DNA of 64,000 bases from assembly GCF_900289045.1 (NCBI RefSeq), contig NZ_LT985188.1, forward strand, positions 3,410,001 to 3,474,000, in the 5' to 3' direction. The position numbers and the translations under genes were made by a program. Positions 8,145 through 14,849 of the stretch are shown here, in pieces; the first letter of the stretch is position 1; every line of letters starts with the position of its first letter. Origin of the DNA: Micropruina glycogenica. GTDB lineage: Bacteria; Actinomycetota; Actinomycetes; Propionibacteriales; Propionibacteriaceae. The notes under the pieces are model-generated. The model made no database searches, was not told the origin of the DNA, and saw only the letters and a program-made list of their open reading frames with translations.

Positions 8145-9166
8145 TCAGGGCCGGATCATCACCTTCAGGGCCTCACGGTCGTCCATCAACCGGTAGCCCT
8201 CGGCGGTCTGGTCGAGCGGCAGCACCCGGTCGAAGACCAGGCCCGGGTTGATCGTGCCGTCGAGCACCTGGGGGATGGCCTGTTCCAGATAGGCCCGGAC
8301 GGGCGCCGGGCCGCCGGTGAGAGTGATGTTGCGCCGAACAGGCTGGCGAAGCCGACCGGCGCCTCGTCGTACTGCGGCACGCCGACCCGGCTGATCACGC
8401 CGCCGGCGCGCACGACGGCGACCGACTGGTCATAGGCGGGGCGGTGCCCAACAGCCTCGAGCACCACGTGGCTGCCCTCGCCGCCGGTCAGTTCCCGCAC
8501 CTGGGCGATGCCGGTCTTGCCACGCTCGGCCACCACGTCGGTGGCGCCGTACCGGCGGCCGAGATCGGTGCGGTCGGTGTGGCGTCCCATCAAGATGATG
8601 CGCTCGGCACCCATGGTCTTGGCGGCCAGCACCGCCGACAACCCGACCGCTCCGTCGCCCACCACGGTGACGGTCTGGCCGGGCTGCACCTTGGCCATGA
8701 AGGCGGCGTGGTAGCCGGTCAGGTACACGTCCGACAGGGTGAGTAGTGACTTCAGGGTGGCCTCGTCGTCGGTGGCCTCGGTGACCACCAGCGTGCCGTC
8801 GGCCTGGGGAACCCGCACGTACTCGGCCTGGGCGGCGCTGAAGAACCCGCCGTGCGGGCAGGCGGTCTGAAAGCCGTCGCGGCAGATCGGGCAGGTGTTG
8901 TCAGCCCAGGCGAACGGGCTGATCACGAAGTCGCCCTTCGTCACCTTCTGCACCTCAGAGCCGACCTCTTCGACCACACCGATGAACTCGTGACCCATGG
9001 TCTGGCCCGCCGAGTCGGGGGTCATCGAGTGGTAGGGGTGCAGGTCGGAGCCGCAGATGCAGGCCCGGACGACCCGCACGATCGCGTCGGTCGGTTGCTT
9101 GATGGTGGGCTCGGGACGGTTCTCGACCCGTACGTCGCCGGGACCGTACATGACTGTTGCGCGCAT
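8145..9166 (-). pseudogene. Zinc-dependent alcohol dehydrogenase with C-terminal frameshift
   Basis: The start (ATG 9166) and most of the protein are intact: MDR zinc residues in CICGSDLHPYH and GHEFIGVVEEVG, a structural-zinc-like CPICRDGFQTACPHG, and the NAD loop VVGDGAVGLSA. At about 8331-8337 a single base appears to be missing. The original frame then gives a garbled Arg/Ser/Pro tail ending at 8186, whereas the next frame continues family-like sequence (NITLTGGPAPVRAYLEQ, then DGTINPGLVFDRVLPLDQT) to a stop at 8145. The sum length is 3n+2, fitting a one-base loss from a normal ~340-residue enzyme. Either a recent pseudogene or a sequencing error; the intact downstream frame favours a very recent event. 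Confidence 0.8.
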
Positions 9167-9199
9167 GGAGGGGATGCTCCTTTGTTTGTTGGATTCGGA

Positions 9200-9251
9200 T
9201 GGTCGAGCTTGTCGAGACCTGGATTTGTTGTTGGGTTCCGGTGGTCGAGAC
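9200..9251. repeat. Repeat half-arms bordering the IS110 element
   Basis: GGTCGAGCTTGTCGAGACC (9201-9219) and a truncated GGTGGTCGAGAC (9240-9251) lie between the dehydrogenase start and the transposase stop. They belong to the main palindrome family and suggest that the element entered such a palindrome. Confidence 0.65.
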
Positions 9252-9255
9252 GCTT

Positions 9256-10326
9256 CTATGTCTTGTCAAGGGTGGTCGTGTTGAGGTGTCGGAAGATTTG
9301 GCGGGCGATGTAGCGCTTGAGGCAGCGTCGGATTCGGGGTTTGGTTTGGCCTTGCTGTTTGCGTTTCTTGACGTAGGCCTTGGTGGTTTCGTCGTGTCGC
9401 ATGCGGGTGTTCGCGATGGAGTTCAGGGCTGAGTTGAGTTGTCGGTCGCCGGTGCGGTTGAGGCGATGATCCTTGGAGTTGCCCGAGGAGATCTCCAGGG
9501 GGCAGACGCCGCCGATCTTGGCGAAGCCGGCTTCGTCATGGATGCGGCCGGGGTGAGACCAGACGGCGAGCACAATGGCGGCGTTGATGGGTCCGAGGCC
9601 GGGCAGGTCGAGCAGGGTTGGTTCGAGTTCACGCACGAGGGCGTTGATGGCTTTCTCGTTGCTGTCGAGGTCGGCGTCCAGGGTGTGGATGCGGGTGGCG
9701 AGGCGGTGCGCTTCGGTGCGGGCGATCCGGGCCAGGGTGGTGTCGGTGGGCCGCTTGCGCCAGCCCGCAATGAGGCTGATGTGGACCTTGTTGATTCCCT
9801 TGCGGGCATCGATGTCGAGGTTGTGGGTGCGTAGCAGCGCGGTGAGCTGGTTCTTGGAACGGGTCCGGTCGCGTCGCATGCTGTCGCGGGCGGTGAGCAG
9901 GATCTGCAGCGCGGCACGGGTATGGCCGGCGCGTCGGTCGGCGAGCCGTTCGCTGTCCTTGGGTAACGCGCCGCGGGCAGCGACCAGGGCATCGATGTGG
10001 TCGTTCTTGCCGCTGCCACGAGCCCGTTTCGGCGAGGGTGCGTCGACGACCCGGTAACCGCGTGCGGCGAGCAGCTCGGCTGCCTGGGCGCCGTAACTGC
10101 CGGTGCCTTCCATGCTGATCAGCACCTGGTCGACAGCTGGGTTGTCGTCAACACTGGTGCGGCGGCTGATCCAATCCACGGCCCGCAACAAGCCCGCGGC
10201 ATGGGTGGGGAACTTCCCGTGGGTGATCTGGCCGCCGCTACGGGTCTCCACGATCGCGTAATGATGAGTGGCGGCGTGGGTGTCCACACCCACCACATAG
10301 GTGTAGGTATCTGCAACGATGGCCAT
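9256..10326 (-). CDS. IS110-family transposase (DEDD recombinase)
   Basis: 356 residues from ATG 10326, preceded by AGGAGG; the longer open frame upstream lacks family sequence. The N-terminal RuvC-like domain shows the DEDD set: VVGVDTHAATHH, the Glu of ISMEGTGSYG, and GKNDHIDALVAAR. A coiled-coil middle region follows (DRTRSKNQLTALLRTHNL), then the C-terminal transposase_20 domain with LPGLGPINAA, FAKIGGVCPLE and GDRQLNSALNSIA, which carries the conserved serine. IS110 enzymes act as RNA-guided recombinases with a bridge RNA encoded beside the gene. The gene appears intact. Confidence 0.93.
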   Translation of the reverse strand: MAIVADTYTYVVGVDTHAATHHYAIVETRSGGQITHGKFPTHAAGLLRAVDWISRRTSVDDNPAVDQVLISMEGTGSYGAQAAELLAARGYRVVDAPSPKRARGSGKNDHIDALVAARGALPKDSERLADRRAGHTRAALQILLTARDSMRRDRTRSKNQLTALLRTHNLDIDARKGINKVHISLIAGWRKRPTDTTLARIARTEAHRLATRIHTLDADLDSNEKAINALVRELEPTLLDLPGLGPINAAIVLAVWSHPGRIHDEAGFAKIGGVCPLEISSGNSKDHRLNRTGDRQLNSALNSIANTRMRHDETTKAYVKKRKQQGQTKPRIRRCLKRYIARQIFRHLNTTTLDKT

Positions 10327-10550
10327 CGGTGTCTGAGCCTCCTGTTTTCGGGATGTTGGGCATCGAGCCGGTCGAACCGGCGCGGCCATCCCGGGGAAAG
10401 AGTCACCCGTGGCGTTACTGTGATCGGTCACCCCGCCAAAGCGGTGGGACGGGCTTCTATCAGGCCAACGAGTGGGCCGGGATGGTCGGCCGGTTCTCCG
10501 TGCACGAGCCGGACAGATCTCGACCAAGACACCCCGCACAATTGCGGACG
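10327..10550 (-). ncRNA. Candidate IS110 bridge RNA region
   Basis: About 220 bp of non-coding DNA directly upstream of the transposase. Members of the IS110 group encode a structured bridge RNA here. A perfect small hairpin, GCCGGT-CGA-ACCGGC, lies at 10367-10381, and GC-rich self-complementary stretches (CCGCC...GGCGG-like) follow at 10434-10460. The guide loops were not identified. The call rests on position and family knowledge more than on a solved structure. Confidence 0.4.
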
Positions 10551-10687
10551 GTCAGCTTGTCGAAGGGTCACGACCCGCACACGAACAACCGGTCCCACCA
10601 CCCTGCCAGCTAGCCCCAGGCCAGCCACCACCAACTCTCACAGCTTGTCGAGACCTCGTTCGGTCTGGAGTTTCGACCAGCTCAACC
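10550..10687. repeat. Degenerate palindromes of the main family
   Basis: A half-arm GGTCAGCTTGTCGAAGGG starts at 10550. A fuller but decayed palindrome has CAGCTTGTCGAGACC (10641-10655) against GTTTCGACCAGCTCAACC (10670-10687). No gene is visible between the IS element and the cupin gene. Confidence 0.6.
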
Positions 10688-10704
10688 CGCTCGATTGAGG
10701 TCGT

Positions 10705-11130
10705 TCAGTCGGTCAGCTGTACGGCCGCGATGCTCATCGCCCGGGCGTACTCGGCGTCGTCCACCGGCTCCAGCCAGGTGGTCGGGTCGGTCTCGCCGTC
10801 GCGCTCGAGCATGGCCAGGTGGCACATCATGCGGCCCTCCAGGGCGCCGTGCCAGTGGTCCTCGCCGCCGGGCGTCCAGACGGTGTCGCCGGCGGTGATG
10901 GTGATCACGGTGCCGTCGCGGGTGACCACCACGCCGGTGCCGTCGGTGCCGTGCAGGCATTGGCCCAGCGCGTGCCGGTGCCAGTGCGTGCGGGCGCCGG
11001 GGGTGAACCGCACCAGGGTCGCCGACATGCGTGACGGGTCGGTGCCGGAGTAGATCGGCGAGCCGTACACGTCGCCGGTGAACCAGGACCCGGGGCCCTT
11101 GAAGGTGTCTTTCACGGGCAGCTTCTCCAT
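10705..11130 (-). CDS. Cupin-domain protein
   Basis: 141 residues from ATG 11130, with GAGAGGAAAATC just before it. The single cupin barrel shows both metal motifs: RFTPGARTHWHRHALGQ (His cluster; here G-x5-HxH with a further His) and TVWTPGGEDHWHGA (second His motif). Residues resemble the small COG1917 cupins found beside oxidoreductases and MFS transporters, some of which decompose or bind aromatic or cyanohydrin compounds. It lies 23 bp downstream of the damaged MFS gene and was probably co-transcribed with it. Substrate unknown. Confidence 0.8.
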   Translation of the reverse strand: MEKLPVKDTFKGPGSWFTGDVYGSPIYSGTDPSRMSATLVRFTPGARTHWHRHALGQCLHGTDGTGVVVTRDGTVITITAGDTVWTPGGEDHWHGALEGRMMCHLAMLERDGETDPTTWLEPVDDAEYARAMSIAAVQLTD

Positions 11131-11153
11131 GATTTTCCTCTCTGCGACGCCGT

Positions 11154-12186
11154 TCAGGCGCCGGACGGGTTGCGGGCGAAGACGAGGGTGATCGCGGTCG
11201 CGACGAGGGCGAGAACCCCGTAGCCGAACGCGATGGTGACGGTGGGCAGCACGTGCGACAGTTGGCCGGCGATGATGCTGGGCACCATCGCGCCGGTGTA
11301 GCAGGCCAGGTAGATGGCGGCCATCAGCGACGGACGCTCGGCCGCGGTCGACCCCAGCAGCAGGGCGCGCATGCTGGCGCTGACACCCATACCCTGGCCC
11401 ACACTGGCAACGATCGTGGCCGTCGTCATCACCACGACCGAGGTGGTCACGAGGGCGACCAGAATGCCGGTCACGCCCACGACGAAGACGACCATGCCGA
11501 GGCGTTGGGCGGTGGCGGGCAACAGCCGTCCGACCAGGGGAGCGCCCGCCACGCTGGGTGCCATGTAGGCGGCGAACAGCAGCGAGACCACCAGCGCGTT
11601 GTCGCTGTGCAAGCGCCAGCAGCGCGGCCATCGCGACGTAGACCCACACCCGCGCGCCGGGCACATACTGCACCAGGGCGCCTGAGATCACCGAACCGAT
11701 GGTGAGGCCGAGCATCGGTGCCTGCGAGGTCACCACGCCGGCCACCCATGCGGGACGGTCGGGGGCCGAGTCGGCGATGTAGCTGGTCAGTGCACTGGAC
11801 GCCAGGCCCGCTCCGACACCCATCAGAAACCGGCCGGCGACCAGGGCGCCCAGGCCGGTGACGTCCAGCAGCACCAGGCTGCCGGCGATCATCGTGAGCA
11901 GGGTGGCCAGGCCGACGGGGCGGCGTCCGAGGTGGTGTGCCAGCCGGCCCAGGCAGAGCAGGGCGATGATGGTGCCGGCGAAGTAGGCCACCACGCTCAG
12001 CGACAGGTCGGCGGTGGTCAGCCCGTTCTCGGCGCGGTACACGTTGAACACCGGCACCGGCGCGGCGGACGCTGCGAACACCGCCACCAGCGAGGCGGAC
12101 GCGACCACGAAGGTGCGGCGCAGTGCGTCGGACGTGGGCGCGGTCGGGTTCCGGCCTGACGACGGGGCGGTCACTGCGGAAGGCAC
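11154..12186 (-). pseudogene. MFS transporter with internal deletion and frameshift
   Basis: From GTG 12186 the N-terminal half gives six membrane segments, including VVAYFAGTIIALLCLGRLAHH with the A-motif-like GRLAHHLGRRPVG. In segment 6 (AMAALLAL, about 11610) the frame is lost. The second half continues in another frame from NALVVSLLFAAYMAPSVAG to RNPSGA at 11154, giving five further segments. The cytosolic loop of ~40-50 residues expected between segments 6 and 7 is absent, so a deletion of roughly 130-150 bp, not only a one-base slip, is the likely lesion. Codon use and GC match the surroundings. Non-functional unless the sequence is wrong. Confidence 0.8.
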
Positions 12187-12242
12187 GTTTCTCCAGATTG
12201 ATCGATTGACTCCATCCTGCGGCCGATCGGCGGGCTGAGGAA

Positions 12243-12257
12243 GGTACAGCCTGTACC
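12243..12257. promoter_or_regulatory. Perfect palindrome GGTACAG-C-CTGTACC, possible operator of the MFS gene
   Basis: The 7-bp arms around one central base lie 57-71 bp upstream of the MFS start, in a 296-bp gap (12187-12482). It is of the size bound by HTH dimers. The neighbouring regulator remnant (12483-12770) might once have bound here. The rest of the gap holds a second-family repeat and decayed TCGAG arms at 12411-12480. Confidence 0.45.
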
Positions 12258-12290
12258 CCCCAGCCGGGAATAGGTCGTGTGGGCGGACAA

Positions 12291-12319
12291 GAGATCCCGG
12301 CGTCCGCCGGGACGACGGG
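12291..12319. repeat. Second dispersed palindrome family (GAGATCCCGGCG...)
   Basis: GAGATCCCGGCG-TC-CGCCGGGACGACGGG. The arms CCCGGCG/CGCCGGG are self-complementary. Similar copies lie at 24021-24049, 38547-38572, 38600-38628 and 63187-63217. Confidence 0.75.
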
Positions 12320-12482
12320 TGACCGGGATGACGGGTTCTTGGCGGTAGTTGGGGACGGTTCCTTATTGCGCGCCACGTGTCGTTCGACCACCAGATGTAG
12401 TGCCGAACCCGCTGGTTGAGCTTGCCGGACCACCAACGAGGTCTCGACAAGGTCGGTCTCGACCCAGCTCGACCTGCGTCGG

Positions 12483-12770
12483 TCAGGGGTTCAGCAGCCG
12501 GGCCAGGCGCTCGGACGACTCCGCGTCGTCGGCCGCGGTGTAGACGACGATGCGGATGCGGTCGTGACCGATCGGCTGCAGGCCCTGAAAATCGATCGCC
12601 AGCCGGCCCACCTGCGGATGGTTCAGCACCCGAGTGCCGAACTGCTGAAACGCGACGTGATGGCTGTCCCAGCCCTCGGCGAACTCGGCGCTGCGGGCCC
12701 TCAGCCGCTCGACCATACTCGACACCAGCCGGTTGCCCCGCTCGCGGGCCAGCGCGTTGCGCAGGTACTC
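12483..12770 (-). pseudogene. 5'-truncated MmyB-type transcriptional regulator
   Basis: Only the C-terminal ~95 residues can be read. They match the end of the MmyB-like ligand-binding domain that follows an XRE helix-turn-helix in many actinobacterial regulators: EYLRNALARERGNRLV, then RLRARSAEFAEGWDSHHVA, RVLNHPQVGRLAIDFQGL and IVVYTAADDAESSERLARLL. No start codon with a ribosome site and no HTH domain are present upstream; sequence at 12771-12921 is not convincingly coding. Such regulators usually sit beside SDR or MFS genes, as here. It appears to be part of the same decayed patch. Confidence 0.7.
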
Positions 12771-12921
12771 ATGCCCACTCCTTGCGCACCCACCTGTCGA
12801 CGCCGAGATCCGGTGTCGAGGCGAAGACCAACGAGCCCCACCGTATGACCCAGTGACTCGGCGGCTCGGTGAATCGGCGAAGCGAGCAGGACGTCACGGG
12901 GCGGGTGTCGCTCGCTGCCGG

Positions 12922-13551
12922 TCAGATTCCCGGGCGAGAAAGGGCGTTGATCGCGGCCGAGGTGATCGCGCTGCCGCCCCGGCGTCCGCGCAGCACCAGG
13001 TAGTCAAGCCCCAGGCCGTTGGCGATCAGCGCTTCCTTCGACTCCGCCGCACCGACGAACCCGACCGGAATGCCGACCACGGCCGCAGGTTTCACACCCG
13101 ATTCTTCAACGACCTCCAGCAGGTGAAACAGGGCGGTCGGTGCGTTGCCGATGGCCACCACGGCACCCGCCAGCCGCGGCAGCCACAACTCGACGGCGGC
13201 GGCGGTCTTGGTGGTGCCGCGATCCGCCGCGTGGGCGGCGACCTCGGGCGTGCCGAGCAGGCAGACCACCTCGTTGTCGCCCGGCAGCCGCGAACGGATG
13301 ATGCCGCTGGCCACCATCTGCGAGTCGCACAGAATCGGCGCGCCGGCGTTCAGCGCGTTTCGGGCGGCGGTGACGAACCCGTCCGACCAGGCCATGGACG
13401 CCGGCAGGTCGGTCTGGGCGGCGGCGTGAATCATGCGCACCGCCACGTCCGCGACGTCGTCGGGCATTCCCGACAGGTCTGCCTCGGCCCGAATGATCTC
13501 GAACGACCGTCGATAGATCTCGGTGCCGTCGGTGACGTAGTCGTACCTCAC
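12922..13551 (-). CDS. cbiC: Precorrin-8X / cobalt-precorrin-8 methylmutase
   Basis: 209 residues, standard length. The enzyme moves the C11 methyl to C12, giving (cobalt-)hydrogenobyrinate. The catalytic His is in MIHAAAQTD (about residue 41). Other family segments: GAPILCDSQMVASGI, GTTKTAAAVELW, IGNAPTALFHLLE and PAAVVGIPVGFVGAAESKE. The start overlaps the stop of the CbiX fusion by 4 bp, and it is the last gene of the riboswitch-led operon. Confidence 0.93.
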   Translation of the reverse strand: MRYDYVTDGTEIYRRSFEIIRAEADLSGMPDDVADVAVRMIHAAAQTDLPASMAWSDGFVTAARNALNAGAPILCDSQMVASGIIRSRLPGDNEVVCLLGTPEVAAHAADRGTTKTAAAVELWLPRLAGAVVAIGNAPTALFHLLEVVEESGVKPAAVVGIPVGFVGAAESKEALIANGLGLDYLVLRGRRGGSAITSAAINALSRPGI

Positions 13552-14849
13552 AGGCCCTCCTCGCTGACGATCTCGAGGAACCGGTTGCGGATCGCCCGGG
13601 CGCGCAGCGGGTCGTGGCTCGTGATCGCCGCCACCGTGACGCCAGCGGTGTCGCCGGTGGCCGGCGTCCAGGCCGACCCGGCTTCGGCGTTGTCGGCACG
13701 CACGCAGAAGGTGTGCCGCGACTCGGCCTCGTCGACGATCGCGGCGTTGGCCTCGGCCGAGTCGGTGAGCGCCAGCACGTACCAGGCGTCGTGCAGGTCG
13801 TGCGGACGGTAGTCGCGCGCGTGCCAGGTGATCGCGCCGGCCTCAGCGAGGGCGAGCAGGGACTTGTGCAACTCGGGGGAGATCACGTGAACCCGCGCGC
13901 CCGCCTCGAGCAGCTTGGGCACCCGGCGCCGGGCCACGCAACCGCCGCCCACCACGACCACCTTGCGACCCTTGAGCAGCAACCCGGCCAGATAGGCGGG
14001 CGACCCCATCGTGGTGCGGGCGCGCAGGGCGCCCTCCTTGTAGCGCTGGGCGACCACCTGGGCCAGCTGGTCGCAGGGCCCGATCACATCGGCGACCCGC
14101 ACCTCGGCGTCCGGATGCGCGTCCTGGAACCGTGCGACGTGGCCGCGCACCCATTCGTCCAGCCGTCCGGTGAACAGGAAGTGCGGCATGACCACAATGC
14201 GCCGGCTGCCCGAGGCGTAGTACTGGTTCAGAATGTCGGGCACCGACGGCCGCACCACCTGGATGAAACCCGACAGCACCTGGTGGTAGCCGCCGCTCTC
14301 GAAGATGACCCGCGACAACCGCACGTGGTCGGCGTTGGCCTCGGTGACACTGCAGCCGCGACCCACCATCAGCACGTCGGTCTCTTCGGCCGGCCAGTCG
14401 CCGCGGGCCTGAGCGATGCGCTCGTGCACCGCCTCGATCAGCTGGCGGGGCGAGCCGAGGTGCCGGGTGCGCACCACCGTGGCGGAGGTGTGCAGCGCCT
14501 TGGCCTGGTCGATCGCCTCGGGAATGTCCTCGCGCACGTGGCCGCCGGTGCCCAGCATCAGCGGCACCACCACGGCTGCGGGCGAATCGGCCAGCACCGC
14601 ACCGAGCGCCTCGTCGATGGTCGGCGGGGTCAGTTCGACGAAGCCGGCCTCGACCCGAACACCGGGCAGCAACCCACGCACCCGGTCGACGAGTTCGTAG
14701 GCCGCCTCGGCACCCGAGTTCACCCGCGTGCCGTGGCCGGCGATGATCAGCGGCGGCGGCGACGGCGGAACGGCCGCCGGGTCGTCGGGAGCGGGCACGT
14801 GGCGGTCCTCCGGGCCTGCGGACGCGAGGGGCAGGGCGGGATCGATCAT
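13548..14849 (-). CDS. cbiX: Fused sirohydrochlorin cobaltochelatase CbiX and precorrin-2 dehydrogenase
   Basis: 433 residues. A ~30-residue Pro/Ala-rich leader is followed by a two-lobed CbiX: lobe one with IIAGHGTRVNSG and metal-site residues (residues about 34-150), lobe two with LMVGRGCSVTEAN and VMPHFLFTGRL (about 160-290). Residues about 300-433 form a SirC/CysG-N-type dehydrogenase with the Rossmann loop VVVVGGGCVARRRV. Together the two activities oxidise precorrin-2 to sirohydrochlorin and insert cobalt. This order of early cobalt insertion defines the anaerobic route. The gene overlaps both neighbours by 4 bp. Confidence 0.9.
   Translation of the reverse strand: MIDPALPLASAGPEDRHVPAPDDPAAVPPSPPPLIIAGHGTRVNSGAEAAYELVDRVRGLLPGVRVEAGFVELTPPTIDEALGAVLADSPAAVVVPLMLGTGGHVREDIPEAIDQAKALHTSATVVRTRHLGSPRQLIEAVHERIAQARGDWPAEETDVLMVGRGCSVTEANADHVRLSRVIFESGGYHQVLSGFIQVVRPSVPDILNQYYASGSRRIVVMPHFLFTGRLDEWVRGHVARFQDAHPDAEVRVADVIGPCDQLAQVVAQRYKEGALRARTTMGSPAYLAGLLLKGRKVVVVGGGCVARRRVPKLLEAGARVHVISPELHKSLLALAEAGAITWHARDYRPHDLHDAWYVLALTDSAEANAAIVDEAESRHTFCVRADNAEAGSAWTPATGDTAGVTVAAITSHDPLRARAIRNRFLEIVSEEGL

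Larger units (their letters stand above)
9252..10550 (-). mobile_element. IS110-family insertion element (ends approximate)
   Basis: The element comprises a full-length transposase gene and ~220 bp of upstream non-coding DNA. The ends were placed by where dispersed-repeat arms resume: GGTGGTCGAGAC just before 9252 and GGTCAGCTTGTCGAAGGG from 10550. No terminal inverted repeats are visible, as expected for IS110 elements, and no target duplication can be defined. Exact boundaries need an empty-site comparison. Confidence 0.6.

Noticed and set aside
10705-12450. A 581-codon protein joining MFS and cupin
   Set aside because: The middle segment is out-of-frame MFS sequence; the cupin has its own SD and ATG, and the MFS carries on in another frame.
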